Positions 1 to 9,472 are shown, counted from the stretch's first letter. The stretch is DNA of 43,403 nt from Mucilaginibacter empetricola (GCF_024808665.1 NZ_JANUBZ010000016.1:1-43403); one strand, 5' to 3'. Numbers and translations are program-made. Notes: generated from the sequence alone by a model not told the origin.

Positions 1-90
1 AACTCATCCTTCGGATTTTTGCCTGTGTAAACCAAAACAGAGTCTATGAAAAAAATTATCAAAGATTGCTTGCTTGAATCATAGAAATCG

Positions 91-205
91 AACGATAGAG
101 AGAAATCTTATACAACATGTATTCACGCTGGTACATTAACGAATGGGCATAGTTCGTTATGCATGGCATACAAGATTTCTCCTCGTACCCTCGTTCGAAA
201 TGACA
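91..205. repeat. Palindromic intergenic repeat family 1, copy 1
   Basis: This 115-base unit recurs at 230-344, offset by 139 bases, with only a few substitutions. Its ends are inverted: the left end carries AACGATAGAGAGAAATCTTA and the right end carries AAGATTTCTCCTCGTACC followed by CTCGTTCGAAATGACA. The left arm has lost about five bases relative to the right. The spacer holds a smaller palindrome (TAACGAA...TTCGTTA). Similar TCATTTCGAACGA/GAGAAATCTT repeats are common between genes in Sphingobacteria, which is family knowledge rather than something shown here. Confidence 0.85.
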
Positions 206-229
206 TCGAATAAAACTCTTGTCGTTTCC

Positions 230-344
230 AACGATAGAGAGAAATCTTATACGACGTGCATTCCCGCTGGTACATTAACGAATGGGCATAGTTCGTTATG
301 CATGGCATACAAGATTTCTCCTCGTACCCTCGTTCGAAATGACA
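230..344. repeat. Palindromic intergenic repeat family 1, copy 2
   Basis: This is the second tandem copy of the 115-base unit at 91-205. It differs at a few spacer positions, for example ACGACGTGCATTCCC against ACAACATGTATTCAC. The right arms (AAGATTTCTCCTCGTACCCT and the following TCGTTCGAAATGACA) are identical in both copies. The 24 bases between the copies contain a further decayed arm end. Confidence 0.85.
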
Positions 345-365
345 AGATGTTGATATGTATTCCTA

Positions 366-391
366 CTCCCCCTTCAGGGGGCTGGGGGGTT
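366..391. repeat. GC-rich repeat arm (family 3) at the marC stop
   Basis: The sequence is CTCCCCCTTCAGGGGG followed by CTGGGGGGTT. The same core appears at 39252-39277, 39363-39388, 41975-42000 and 42094-42120. The final TT is part of the TAA stop codon (minus strand) of the MarC-family gene, the same placement as at the ftsW stop. No opposing arm was found to the left. Confidence 0.85.
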
Positions 392-962
392 ATAAATGCG
401 TATTACTCCTGAACAACTTTATCGCGATAGCTAACAAAATAATACCGAAAGCTTTGCGCAATATGGCTAAGCCGGTTTGACCCAATAGATGCTCCAGCCA
501 TTTTACATTTTTCAGTACCAGGTACACAAACAAAGTATTTAATATAATGCCTACCACAATATCCTGTGTTTGGTATTGTGTTTTGAGCGATAACAGGGTC
601 GTCATAGTGCCGGCTCCGGCTATTAGGGGGAACGCAAGTGGGACGATAGATACCGTGGCAGGCATATGATCTTCTTTAAAAAGGGTAATGCCCATTATCA
701 TTTCCATCGCTATAATAAATATCACCAGCGAGCCTGCTATGGCGAAGGAAGATACATCTAAACCTATAATACCTAGCAGCTCATCGCCCACAAACAAAAA
801 AACTATCATTAATACCAGTACCGCTATACTGGCTTTTTCCGACTGGATATGCCCTGCCTTTTGGCGCAACTGGATGATTACGGGTATGGCACCCAAAACA
901 TCAATAATGGCAAACAGGATCATCGTTACGGAAAGTATCTCTCTGAATATGAATGGATGCAT
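390..962 (-). CDS. MarC-family integral membrane protein
   Basis: The product is 190 residues with about six hydrophobic segments and belongs to the MarC/UPF0056 (NAAT) family. These are inner-membrane proteins of unsettled function; the old link to multiple antibiotic resistance has not held up. The start FREILSVTMILFAIIDVLGAIPVI and the central PLAFPLIAGAGTMTTLL stretch are typical of the family, and the length matches the usual 190-220 residues. It starts 11 bases after the stop of the upstream MFS gene, so the two probably form one transcript. The stop codon overlaps a GC-rich repeat arm. The family call is confident; no substrate can be assigned. Confidence 0.88.
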   Translation of the reverse strand: MHPFIFREILSVTMILFAIIDVLGAIPVIIQLRQKAGHIQSEKASIAVLVLMIVFLFVGDELLGIIGLDVSSFAIAGSLVIFIIAMEMIMGITLFKEDHMPATVSIVPLAFPLIAGAGTMTTLLSLKTQYQTQDIVVGIILNTLFVYLVLKNVKWLEHLLGQTGLAILRKAFGIILLAIAIKLFRSNTHL

Positions 963-973
963 AGCTTTTTTTA

Positions 974-2137
974 TTAAGAATTAGACTTCAACCTAAAACT
1001 TAACAAAAATGCGATTAAAATATAGAAAGACGATAAAAAGAATATACAATGTACCGAAACAAGTGCCGTTAGTCCGGCCGTTATGGGCCCTAATGTTTGC
1101 CCTATGGAGGCGTACGACTGATTGATACCCAATATCTTACCTTGCTCATTCTGTTCAATATTATCGGCAATAATAGCATTCAGCATGGGGTTACGCAGGC
1201 CGTTAAACAGGCCGTAAACACACAGGCAAACAGCAAATGGTATAAGCAGCGAGTTAAGGCCCGATAAAAACATGGCTGCAAAGCAAAATATGGTTGATAG
1301 CATCAATATAAGCTTTTTAGACTTAAATGTTTTGATAAAAAAAGGCACACACAGCTGCATCACAATACCACAAACACCAAAGCCAGCCAGAAAGATGCCC
1401 ATCTGGGCCGGACTTATCTTCAAAATATCAACACTAAAGGTTTGGAAGCCTATAATCATAGTAAACTGGGCCATGGTGAGCACAAAACCTATAAACACCG
1501 CCGTGCCCACTGTTTTGCGCTTAAGAGTGGTAGCCAGCGCACTGAATTTGAAATTATACTGGCCATTTAGCCTGGTTTCTTTGGTGGTTACATTGGTTTC
1601 CTTTAATAAAAATGCGGCCAGTAAAGTACCTATTAACGAAATACCTGCTGCAAAAAAGAACGGCGCCTGCGGACTTAAAGCATTAAACGTGCCACCTACC
1701 AGTGGCCCTATCACAAAGCCAAATGCAAAGGCCGAGCCTAAAATACCAAACCTTTTGGCCCGGTTACTGGCTGTTGCCGTATCGGCCACCATGGCTTGCG
1801 CTACCGATACATTGCCACCTGTTAAGCCATCCAGTATCCGCGCAGCGAACAACACTATTAAGCTGCGTGCCTCGGCAAACATCAGGAAAGAGATACAGGT
1901 ACCCAGCAAGCTGATGACCAGTAAAGGCTTGCGTCCCCATTTATCTGATAGTGAACCCAACACCGGGGTAGCAAAAAACTGTGCTATAGAAAAACATGCC
2001 GTTAAAAGGCCCAGGGTAGTGCCGGTTAATCCGTACAGTTTGCCGTAGGTATAAAGCACGGGCACAATAATGCCAAAGCCCAACGAATTAATAACACAAA
2101 CAAATACTAATATCCAGAGGTTTTTATCGGCCTTCAT
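974..2137 (-). CDS. MFS transporter, DHA1 (TetA/drug-efflux-like) type
   Basis: This 387-residue protein has about twelve membrane segments and the general size of 12-TM drug:H+ antiporters. The loop-2 motif A is clear as GSLSDKWGRKPLL at about residues 61-73. The ILDGLTGGNVSVAQAMVAD segment at about 101-119 resembles TetA/DHA1 proteins, and GPLVGG follows the fifth helix. It probably exports a small hydrophobic compound by proton antiport, but the substrate cannot be read from sequence. The start is an ATG. The terminator of the APC permease lies upstream, so transcription probably begins just before this gene and runs on into the MarC-family gene. Confidence 0.88.
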   Translation of the reverse strand: MKADKNLWILVFVCVINSLGFGIIVPVLYTYGKLYGLTGTTLGLLTACFSIAQFFATPVLGSLSDKWGRKPLLVISLLGTCISFLMFAEARSLIVLFAARILDGLTGGNVSVAQAMVADTATASNRAKRFGILGSAFAFGFVIGPLVGGTFNALSPQAPFFFAAGISLIGTLLAAFLLKETNVTTKETRLNGQYNFKFSALATTLKRKTVGTAVFIGFVLTMAQFTMIIGFQTFSVDILKISPAQMGIFLAGFGVCGIVMQLCVPFFIKTFKSKKLILMLSTIFCFAAMFLSGLNSLLIPFAVCLCVYGLFNGLRNPMLNAIIADNIEQNEQGKILGINQSYASIGQTLGPITAGLTALVSVHCIFFLSSFYILIAFLLSFRLKSNS

Positions 2138-2172
2138 GTAATGGTTACGGGGTTTCAGAAAATTAAGGTAAC

Positions 2173-2198
2173 AAAAAAGGTTCTGATAAATCAGAACC
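2173..2198 (-). terminator. Rho-independent terminator of the APC permease
   Basis: A perfect 9-bp stem, GGTTCTGAT/ATCAGAACC with a two-base loop, is followed on the minus strand by TTTTTT. It lies 55 bases after the permease stop and 40 bases before the MFS gene, separating the two transcription units. Confidence 0.85.
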
Positions 2199-2252
2199 CT
2201 TTCAACAATTTGGTAATATTATTCAATCAATAGGGGCAAATTGCCCTGTTCA

Positions 2253-3794
2253 TTATTTCAATTCTTCGAAGTCAGATGCTGTTGGCAATGCGCCTGCCGC
2301 ACCTCCAATTTTACTGTGTCTACGACTGTAGCTGAAGTAAATTATCAAGCCAACTATCATCCAGGCTAAAGCAGCCAATTGAGTGCTTAGTGCCAAGCTG
2401 GCAATCATGGCTACGCAAATTAATATGCCTAATATAGGAACCAACGGAACCAATGGCGTTTTAAATGGCCTTTCCATGTTAGGCTCTTTTTTGCGAAGGA
2501 TAATTACACCAATACAAACCAATACAAATGCAAATAAGGTACCTATAGAGGTTAAATCGCCGGCTACTGTTTCGGGTAAAAACGCAGCGAATGAGCCTAC
2601 AAAAAGGAATAAGATGATGTTGCTTTTGTAAGGAGTGCGGAATTTAGGGTGCAAATCAGAAAACACTTTTGGCAATAAACCATCTGTCGACATGGTATAA
2701 AATACTCTCGACTGGCCCAAAAGCATCACCAATATTACCGACGAAAAGCCGAGCAATATAGCTACGGTTACTAAGGTTGATAACCATCCGTAACCTGTCA
2801 TGTATGTACTGATAGCATAAGCTACTGATGCTTCTTTACCTGAGTGCATAAAATCCTGATAAGGAGCTACACCTGTTAATACCCATGAGAAAAGGATATA
2901 AAGGATAGTACAAACAACCAATGAACCTAAAATACCAATTGGCATATCTTTTTTAGGATTTTTTGCTTCCTGAGCTGCTGTTGAAACGGCATCGAAACCG
3001 ATAAAGGCAAAAAATACAATGCCGGCACCTCTTAGTACACCACCCCATCCGTGTCTGAAAAAATCAGTGTATGAGTATGTCGAACCATCAGGCAATATAG
3101 CTGGTGGCGCATTTGCAGGTATTAAGTATGGTGTATGATTTTTAGCTTGTATAAAACCCCATCCTATAGCAATAAATACCAATACGATAGCAACTTTTAA
3201 AATTACGATGATAGCATTTACAATGGCCGATTCCTGGGTACCTTTTACTAATAATAAGGATAGTAAAAACAGGATCAATAATGCCGGTAAGTTAATGATA
3301 CCGTGATGGCTTACACCATTTATTATTGCCGATTCCATTGGTGAGTGGCACCACTCGTAAGGGATGCCCTTGCCCGCGACGCCTCCGCTAAGTAACCTGT
3401 TGGCATACTCGCTCCAGCTGATTGATACGGTAGCTGCACCAAGGGCATACTCCAATACCAATGCCCAACCAATAATCCAGGCAATAATTTCGCCCATGGT
3501 TGCGTAAGCGTAAGTATACGCACTACCTGCAATAGGAATAATTGAAGCAAACTCGGCATAACAAAGGCCTGCAAAAGCGCAACCAACAGCTGCAACAATA
3601 AAGGATATGGTTACGGCCGGGCCTGCAAATCCACCGGCGGCGGCGGCTGTCCGTACAAAAAGACCGGCTCCAATAATAGCGCCAATACCTAAAGCAATAA
3701 GGCTGCCCGCACCAAGCGTTCGTTTAAGCGTTCCATGTCCCTCCTCCGGAGAGGCCATCAATTGTTTAAGAGATTTTTTTACAAATAAGCTCAT
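2253..3794 (-). CDS. APC-superfamily amino acid permease
   Basis: The 513-residue integral membrane protein has about twelve to fourteen hydrophobic segments. The first helix contains the substrate-binding GIGAIIGAGLFVRTAAAAGGFAGPA region typical of APC transporters of the cationic amino acid transporter (YfnA/CAT) group. GFDAVSTAAQEAKNPKKDMPIGI at about residues 267-289 is the conserved loop after TM6. A cytoplasmic tail of about 30 residues follows the last helix. It probably carries amino acids in symport with protons; the substrate is not certain. The gene stands alone, with a terminator downstream and a possible promoter at 3830-3837. Confidence 0.9.
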   Translation of the reverse strand: MSLFVKKSLKQLMASPEEGHGTLKRTLGAGSLIALGIGAIIGAGLFVRTAAAAGGFAGPAVTISFIVAAVGCAFAGLCYAEFASIIPIAGSAYTYAYATMGEIIAWIIGWALVLEYALGAATVSISWSEYANRLLSGGVAGKGIPYEWCHSPMESAIINGVSHHGIINLPALLILFLLSLLLVKGTQESAIVNAIIVILKVAIVLVFIAIGWGFIQAKNHTPYLIPANAPPAILPDGSTYSYTDFFRHGWGGVLRGAGIVFFAFIGFDAVSTAAQEAKNPKKDMPIGILGSLVVCTILYILFSWVLTGVAPYQDFMHSGKEASVAYAISTYMTGYGWLSTLVTVAILLGFSSVILVMLLGQSRVFYTMSTDGLLPKVFSDLHPKFRTPYKSNIILFLFVGSFAAFLPETVAGDLTSIGTLFAFVLVCIGVIILRKKEPNMERPFKTPLVPLVPILGILICVAMIASLALSTQLAALAWMIVGLIIYFSYSRRHSKIGGAAGALPTASDFEELK

Positions 3795-3829
3795 GTTTAA
3801 ATAATAAGATCAGTTTTTTCAAGTTCCTC

Positions 3830-3837
3830 CAAACGTA
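3830..3837 (-). promoter_or_regulatory. Possible Bacteroidota -7 element for the APC permease
   Basis: The minus strand reads TACGTTTG, which fits the Bacteroidota -7 consensus TAnnTTTG. It lies 35 bases before the ATG. No clear TTG -33 element is present at the expected spacing (TTTA instead), so this is a weak call. Confidence 0.35.
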
Positions 3838-4004
3838 GTTAATTTTATTGAAAAGATAAATAGCTGAGCGTAACAATAAAAGCACTTATATGTTTTTTAT
3901 TATCAATTGATAAACAAGTAGTTAATTACCCATAAAATAGCAGCTTCAACACACTAAGAACGGCAACATTATTCGCAAATCCTCATCTCCACGTCATACC
4001 AACA

Positions 4005-4117
4005 CGTCATTGCGAGGTACGAAGCAATCTCTAAGCTGTACAGGGCCAATAGAAAAGTCGTAAACCTTGCATAACCGCTCTGCCTGTGTAGAGATTGCTT
4101 CGTACCTCGCAATGACG
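4005..4117. repeat. Palindromic intergenic repeat family 2, perfect 29-bp arms
   Basis: The arms at 4005-4033 and 4089-4117 are exact reverse complements over 29 bases (CGTCATTGCGAGGTACGAAG... and ...CTTCGTACCTCGCAATGACG), around a 55-base spacer. The same arm sequence, more decayed, occurs at 9490-9606 and 9679-9806. CTCCACG flanks copies of this family on the outside. In RNA it would fold into a long hairpin. Confidence 0.95.
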
Positions 4118-4202
4118 CTAGGAAAAATCGCTTCAAAAATTCTGTAAATTCTTTAATCCTGTAAATTCTGATTCAGACAAATGACCTAGCGAAGAAACAA
4201 AC

Positions 4203-4231
4203 AAAAAAGGCTCCATCGCTGAAGCCTTTTT
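4203..4231 (-). terminator. Rho-independent terminator of hppA
   Basis: On the minus strand GGCTTCA-GCGA-TGGAGCC (7-bp stem with one G-T pair) is followed by TTTTTT. It starts about 20 bases after the hppA stop codon. Confidence 0.8.
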
Positions 4232-4251
4232 CATTACTATTTAGGTTGAAA

Positions 4252-6501
4252 TTATCCTTTTTTGTTAATCACCTTGATGGGCGAGTTCACGGCCTGCATC
4301 CTGATTTCTTTTTGTACGGGGTGATGATTTACCGCTGCTGGTTTAGCATCATTTGCATTTAAGTGCGGCGCTATTACCAGTGATACTATCGACATCAGCT
4401 TAATTAAAATATTCATCGATGGGCCCGAGGTATCTTTAAACGGATCGCCTACCGTATCGCCGGTTACCGATGCTTTGTGCGGTTCTGATTTTTTGTAATA
4501 GATCTCGCCATTTATTTCGCATCCTTTTTCGAATGATTTTTTGGCATTATCCCAGGCACCACCGGCATTGCTCTGGAAAATTCCCATCAACACACCAGAT
4601 ACGGTTACGCCTGCCAGTAATCCACCCAAAACTTCCGGACCAAAAGCAAAACCAATGATGATTGGAGTAATTAAGGCTATCAGTCCCGGCGCAACCATCT
4701 CGCGGATAGATGCTTTGGTTGATATGGCTACGCATTTTTCGTACTCGGGTTTGCCGGTATATTCCATAATGCCCGGTATCTCGCGGAACTGGCGTCTTAC
4801 TTCTTCCACCATCGCCATAGCAGCACGACCAACAGCCGAGATACACAACGCCGAGAAGATAAACGGTATCATACCACCAACAAACAAGCCGGCCAGTACA
4901 TTGGCTTTATAAATATCAATATGCTCAATACCTGCCACGCCCACAAAGGCAGCAAACAGGGCCAGTGAGGTCAACGCTGCCGAAGCAATAGCAAAACCTT
5001 TACCGGTTGCTGCGGTAGTGTTACCTACAGCGTCAAGGTTATCGGTACGATGCCTAACTTCTTCGGGCAGGCGGCTCATTTCGGCAATACCTCCTGCATT
5101 ATCGGCAATAGGGCCAAAAGCGTCAATAGCTAATTGCATAGCAGTGGTCGCCATCATGCCGGCAGCAGCAATAGCCACGCCGTATAAACCCGCAAAGTAA
5201 TGTGCACCATAAATACCAGCTGCCAACACTAATATAGGAGCCACGGTTGATTCCATACCAACGGCTAAACCACCAATAATATTGGTTGCATGCCCTGTAG
5301 ACGACTGTCTGATAATACTCAGCACCGGGCGTTTGCCCATAGCCGTATAATACTCCGTAATCATTGACATTAGCGTACCCACAACCAACCCTACCAGTAT
5401 GGCCATAAACACACCGTTTTTGGTAAAGTGTGATGCTCCTTCTTTTAAAACTCCATTAGCCAAATCTCTCGACATGTGGAACTCGCCATCAGGCAACATC
5501 CATTGTACCACAAAATAAGTAGCTATAGCGGTTAATATAATCGACGTCCAGTTGCCTATATTTAATGCTTTTTGCACGCTGGCAGTTTCGCTTTTTATTT
5601 TTACAAACGAGGCTCCTATTAAAGAAAACACAATGCCTAAGCCTGCAATTACCATCGGCAATAATACCGGGGCTATGCCACCAAATTTATCATCAGATAT
5701 TATTTCACGACCCAGCACCATAGTTGCCAGCATAGTAGCCACGTACGATCCGAATAAATCGGCACCCATACCGGCTACGTCGCCCACGTTATCGCCTACG
5801 TTATCGGCAATGGTAGCAGGGTTACGCACGTCATCCTCGGGGATACCGGCTTCTACTTTACCTACAAGGTCGGCACCTACGTCGGCAGCTTTGGTATAAA
5901 TACCACCACCAACACGGGCAAACAACGCGATTGACTCGGCACCTAACGAAAATCCGGCCAGTACATCCAGCGCTCTCGCCATCGCTTCGCCGTTAACACT
6001 GCTGCCTGTATTTACCACGTAAACGGTATAAAACACAATAAACAACGAACCTAAACCAATAACCGCCAAACCGGCAACGCCCAAACCCATTACCGTACCG
6101 CCTGTAAACGATACTTTTAGGGCCTTGGCTAAACTGGTTTTAGCAGCCTGCGTGGTACGCACGTTAGCTTTGGTAGCAATACGCATCCCCAAAAAGCCGG
6201 CAAAGGCCGATAGGAAAGCGCCAACCAAAAATGATACCGCAATTACCGGGCTCGATGTTACCACCGTAGTGCCCGACCATGCCAGCAATATCATCGCTAA
6301 TACCACAAAATAGCTCAGTATTTTCCACTCGGCACGTAAAAATGCCATCGCTCCATCGGCAATGTAACCTGCCAGCTGATTCATGCTGGCATCGCCGGTT
6401 TCTTGTTTTGTAACCCATGCGGCCTTAATGCCCATGGCGATAATTCCAATAAGTCCAAATACAGGAATCAAATAAATTAAGTACGTGTTTAAAAAATCCA
6501 T
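4252..6501 (-). CDS. hppA: Membrane-bound cation-pumping pyrophosphatase
   Basis: The protein couples hydrolysis of cytoplasmic pyrophosphate to H+ and/or Na+ export. At 749 residues with about 16 helices it is of family length. The substrate-binding motif [11 protein letters not shown] starts at about residue 207 and is followed by the acidic [17 protein letters not shown] segment; [12 protein letters not shown] lies near residue 460. Right after GNTT (about residue 493) there is Ala where K+-independent enzymes have Lys, which points to the K+-dependent subfamily. Na+ versus H+ cannot be decided here. The start is the ATG at 6501; a TTG two codons upstream is less likely. A basic tail of about 50 residues follows the [13 protein letters not shown] core end. 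The gene stands alone with its own terminator and is divergent from the next permease. Confidence 0.97.
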   Translation of the reverse strand: MDFLNTYLIYLIPVFGLIGIIAMGIKAAWVTKQETGDASMNQLAGYIADGAMAFLRAEWKILSYFVVLAMILLAWSGTTVVTSSPVIAVSFLVGAFLSAFAGFLGMRIATKANVRTTQAAKTSLAKALKVSFTGGTVMGLGVAGLAVIGLGSLFIVFYTVYVVNTGSSVNGEAMARALDVLAGFSLGAESIALFARVGGGIYTKAADVGADLVGKVEAGIPEDDVRNPATIADNVGDNVGDVAGMGADLFGSYVATMLATMVLGREIISDDKFGGIAPVLLPMVIAGLGIVFSLIGASFVKIKSETASVQKALNIGNWTSIILTAIATYFVVQWMLPDGEFHMSRDLANGVLKEGASHFTKNGVFMAILVGLVVGTLMSMITEYYTAMGKRPVLSIIRQSSTGHATNIIGGLAVGMESTVAPILVLAAGIYGAHYFAGLYGVAIAAAGMMATTAMQLAIDAFGPIADNAGGIAEMSRLPEEVRHRTDNLDAVGNTTAATGKGFAIASAALTSLALFAAFVGVAGIEHIDIYKANVLAGLFVGGMIPFIFSALCISAVGRAAMAMVEEVRRQFREIPGIMEYTGKPEYEKCVAISTKASIREMVAPGLIALITPIIIGFAFGPEVLGGLLAGVTVSGVLMGIFQSNAGGAWDNAKKSFEKGCEINGEIYYKKSEPHKASVTGDTVGDPFKDTSGPSMNILIKLMSIVSLVIAPHLNANDAKPAAVNHHPVQKEIRMQAVNSPIKVINKKG

Positions 6502-6651
6502 ATTCAATAATTGGTGTAAGTTTTTTGTTATTAATCCCTTAGGCGACTAAAATTAATTGGTTGGTGCAAATTAGCAAATTAATTTATTTACAATAGCGTG
6601 TCAATTATAAAGTTTTTTGAATAGTTTAGAAGCTTAAACACCTCATTATTG

Positions 6652-8088
6652 ATGACCGATAAACAAGAACAACCAAAAATGAAGCACCAACTGGGCTTGC
6701 TTGATGGCACTATGCTGGTAGCAGGCTCCATGATAGGCTCAGGAATATTTATTGTTAGTGCCGATATTACCCGCAATGTAGGCTCTGCTGGCTGGCTTAT
6801 TGCCGTTTGGTTAATAACCGGTTTTATGACCCTTACCGCGGCCGTAAGCTACGGCGAACTGAGCGCCATGTTCCCTAAAGCAGGCGGTCAGTACATCTAC
6901 CTTAAAGAAGCCTACAACAAACTGATTGCCTTTTTATACGGATGGAGCTTTTTTGCTGTTATACAAACCGGCACCATTGCTGCCGTTGGGGTGGCATTCT
7001 CCAAATTTGCAGCTTATATTATTCACCCGCTTAGCGAAGACAATATTCTTTTTCACAGTAGTTTGGTTAATATCAGCGCAGCGCAACTTGTATCAATCGT
7101 AGTAATTGTACTGCTCACTTATATTAATACTCAGGGTGTTCAAAGCGGTAAAATCATCCAAAACATATTTACTATTACTAAACTGCTCAGTTTATTTGGG
7201 TTGATTATTTTTGGATTGATAGCCCTTAAAGGCGAGGTATGGCATGCCAACTGGACAAATGCATGGAGCATGCACAAGCTCAATACCGATGGCTCATTTA
7301 GCAACCTAACCCTGGCAGCTGCTATGGGTGCTATTGCCGCCGCTATGGTGGGTTCTATTTTTAGCAGCGATGCCTGGAACAACGTAACCTTTATTGCCGG
7401 CGAAATGAGCAATCCAAAACGTAACATTGGGTTGAGTTTGTTTTTTGGTACACTGATAGTTACCGTTATTTATGTATCGGCTAATGTGATGTATACCGGG
7501 GTACTGTCCATGCACGATATTGCTACTGCCGATAAGGATCGTGTTGCCGTTGCAGCATCACATGCGATATTCGGCGGCTTAGGCACCTATATCATTGCCG
7601 TAATGATCATGATATCCACCTTTGGCTGTAACAACGGTTTAATTATGGCGGGTGCAAGGGTTTATTACAGCATGGCTAAAGATGGCTTGTTTTTTAAACG
7701 TACCGGTACTTTAAACAAGTTTGCCGTACCCGAATTTGGTTTATGGATACAGGCTGTAGTGGCTTCAATCCTTTGCCTCAGTGGTCGCTATGGTGATTTA
7801 CTGGATATGATTTCATTTGTAGTGGTGATATTTTATGTATTAACCATTTTGGGTATTTATATACTCCGCGTCAAGCGCCCCGATGCCGAAAGACCTTATA
7901 AAGCATTCGGATACCCGATATTGCCAGCCATTTACATGATTATGGGGGTTATTTTTTGTATCCTGCTCATTATTTATAAACCTAACTTTACCTGGCCCGG
8001 CTTAATTATTGTGCTAATCGGTATCCCTATTTATTACGTAACGCAACGCAAATCAACAAATGAAGATCAGGCAGATCTGCTTAGTTAG
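6652..8088 (+). CDS. APC-superfamily amino acid permease
   Basis: This 478-residue protein has about twelve membrane helices. The first helix shows GTMLVAGSMIGSGIFIVSADI, the unwound substrate-binding motif of the APC/LAT group, and SSDAWNNVTFIAGEMSNPKRNI matches the conserved loop after TM6. It belongs to a different subgroup from the permease at 2253-3794 and is closer to LAT/SteT-type amino acid exchangers. The start chosen is the ATG at 6652; an adjacent TTG is only the preceding codon. Its 3' end overlaps the next gene by 29 bases, suggesting coupled translation with a cell-wall carboxypeptidase. The substrate is unknown. Confidence 0.9.
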   Translation: MTDKQEQPKMKHQLGLLDGTMLVAGSMIGSGIFIVSADITRNVGSAGWLIAVWLITGFMTLTAAVSYGELSAMFPKAGGQYIYLKEAYNKLIAFLYGWSFFAVIQTGTIAAVGVAFSKFAAYIIHPLSEDNILFHSSLVNISAAQLVSIVVIVLLTYINTQGVQSGKIIQNIFTITKLLSLFGLIIFGLIALKGEVWHANWTNAWSMHKLNTDGSFSNLTLAAAMGAIAAAMVGSIFSSDAWNNVTFIAGEMSNPKRNIGLSLFFGTLIVTVIYVSANVMYTGVLSMHDIATADKDRVAVAASHAIFGGLGTYIIAVMIMISTFGCNNGLIMAGARVYYSMAKDGLFFKRTGTLNKFAVPEFGLWIQAVVASILCLSGRYGDLLDMISFVVVIFYVLTILGIYILRVKRPDAERPYKAFGYPILPAIYMIMGVIFCILLIIYKPNFTWPGLIIVLIGIPIYYVTQRKSTNEDQADLLS

Positions 8089-9472
8089 TTTATTTTTTTT
8101 AGGAGTTGATGCTTCGGGGCAATCGCTGCAGCAAAATCTGCAGTCGGCCATTACCCGTTTGCAAAATGATGCGCAGTGCCGTTATGCCTCAGTATCATTA
8201 ACCGTGCTGGATGCTAAAACAGGCAAAACGGTATTTGCCGTCAACCCCAATATGGGCCTTGCAACGGCATCAACCTTAAAAACAGTAACTACTATAACCG
8301 CCTTTAATTTATTAGGGAAAGATTTTCAGTACCAAACCCAATTCGGCTATACCGGTAGCATTACTGCCGATGGGACGCTTAATGGTGATATCATTATTAA
8401 AGGTGCCGGCGACCCCACCCTGGGCAGCTGGCGCTACGAAAGCATGCACGAGGATCATATCCTCACCCTGATGGTTACCGCCCTGCAAAAGGCAGGAATA
8501 AAAAAGGTAAACGGTAGGGTTATTGGCGATGACAGCGTATTCGGCACACAATCAATCCCCGAGGGATGGATATGGATGGATGTGGGCAATTACTACGGCG
8601 CCGGTACATCAGGACTTTGCTGGCGCGAAAATCAGTTTGATATTAAGCTGCATACGGGTGGGGTTGATAGTCCGGTGAGTGTAACGCATACCGTGCCCAA
8701 TGTGCCTTACCTGAGCTTTAAAAGCGAACTGATTAATGCCCCTGCCGGTACCGGCGATAACGCTTATGCCTTTTTACCCATCGGCGGTAAAACCATGTAC
8801 CTGCGTGGCACTTATGCCATCGATCAAACTAAAAAAAGCATTGCTGCAGCGCTGCCTGATCCTGCTTATGATGCCGCATACCGCCTTAACGACACCCTTA
8901 AACGACTAGGTATTTTGGTAAGCAATGAACCTGAATCAACCGGAACATTGGCTGCAAAGGGCTTAATAACGCCACAGATAGCCACTAATTTAACCAGCAT
9001 ACCATCGCCAAGGTTAAGCCAGATAGTTTACTGGCTCAATCAGAAAAGCATCAACCTATATGCCGAGCAATTGTTAAAAACCATAGCCTGGAAAGCAGGT
9101 AAACAACCCTCAACCATCAACGGCGTACAGGTAGAGCAGGATTTTTGGAAGGCTAAAGGTGTCGACCCTTATTCACTAAATATTGTTGATGGCAGTGGCC
9201 TGTCACCAACCGACAGGGTAACCACCTTAACTATGGCTACCATCCTGAAATCAGCAAAAGGGACAGACTGGTTCCCTGATTTTTATGAGAGCCTGCCTAC
9301 CTACAACAACATGAAAATGAAAAGCGGCAGCATTATAGGTGTGCTTACCTATGCCGGTTACCAAACCTACAAAGGCCGGGAGTTATGTTTCTCCATAATG
9401 GTGAACAATTTTAATGGCTCAAGTCATGCTATTAAGGAGAAGATTTTTGAGGTGTTGGATGAGTTGAAGTAG
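8060..9472 (+). CDS. dacB: D-alanyl-D-alanine carboxypeptidase/endopeptidase, PBP4 (S13) type
   Basis: This is a periplasmic class C penicillin-binding protein that trims or cleaves peptidoglycan peptides. The 470 residues begin with a signal peptide (MKIRQICLVSLFFLGVDASG). The catalytic SxxK is S71-T-L-K74; SIN near residue 328 is the SxN motif, and KSGS near residue 416 replaces the KTG triad, a normal variant. GDIIIKGAGDPTLGS belongs to the S13 inserted domain. All three catalytic motifs are intact. The start overlaps the permease gene by 29 bases, so expression is probably coupled. Its stop is followed by an array of palindromic repeats. Confidence 0.93.
   Translation: MKIRQICLVSLFFLGVDASGQSLQQNLQSAITRLQNDAQCRYASVSLTVLDAKTGKTVFAVNPNMGLATASTLKTVTTITAFNLLGKDFQYQTQFGYTGSITADGTLNGDIIIKGAGDPTLGSWRYESMHEDHILTLMVTALQKAGIKKVNGRVIGDDSVFGTQSIPEGWIWMDVGNYYGAGTSGLCWRENQFDIKLHTGGVDSPVSVTHTVPNVPYLSFKSELINAPAGTGDNAYAFLPIGGKTMYLRGTYAIDQTKKSIAAALPDPAYDAAYRLNDTLKRLGILVSNEPESTGTLAAKGLITPQIATNLTSIPSPRLSQIVYWLNQKSINLYAEQLLKTIAWKAGKQPSTINGVQVEQDFWKAKGVDPYSLNIVDGSGLSPTDRVTTLTMATILKSAKGTDWFPDFYESLPTYNNMKMKSGSIIGVLTYAGYQTYKGRELCFSIMVNNFNGSSHAIKEKIFEVLDELK

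Larger units (their letters stand above)
1..389. other. Intergenic region, repeat-filled
   Basis: No gene is supported here. Short open frames on both strands run through the two tandem palindromic repeat copies and show no protein-family features. The first 90 bases hold nothing recognisable. The right end is a GC-rich repeat arm that touches the stop codon of the MarC-family gene. Whatever gene lies to the left of the window is not visible. Confidence 0.7.
3795..4251. other. Intergenic region with one palindromic element
   Basis: No gene is seen. From left to right it holds a possible promoter of the APC permease, about 150 bases of AT-rich sequence with no recognised feature, a long palindromic repeat at 4005-4117, and the hppA terminator at 4203-4231. 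Confidence 0.7.

Noticed and set aside
123..412. Short open frames across the tandem repeats near the left end
   Set aside because: They follow the repeat units on both strands and have no protein features.
1272..2048. Long open frame (258 codons) opposite the MFS gene on the plus strand
   Set aside because: It is an antisense shadow: low-complexity composition with no family motif, while the minus strand encodes a clear transporter.
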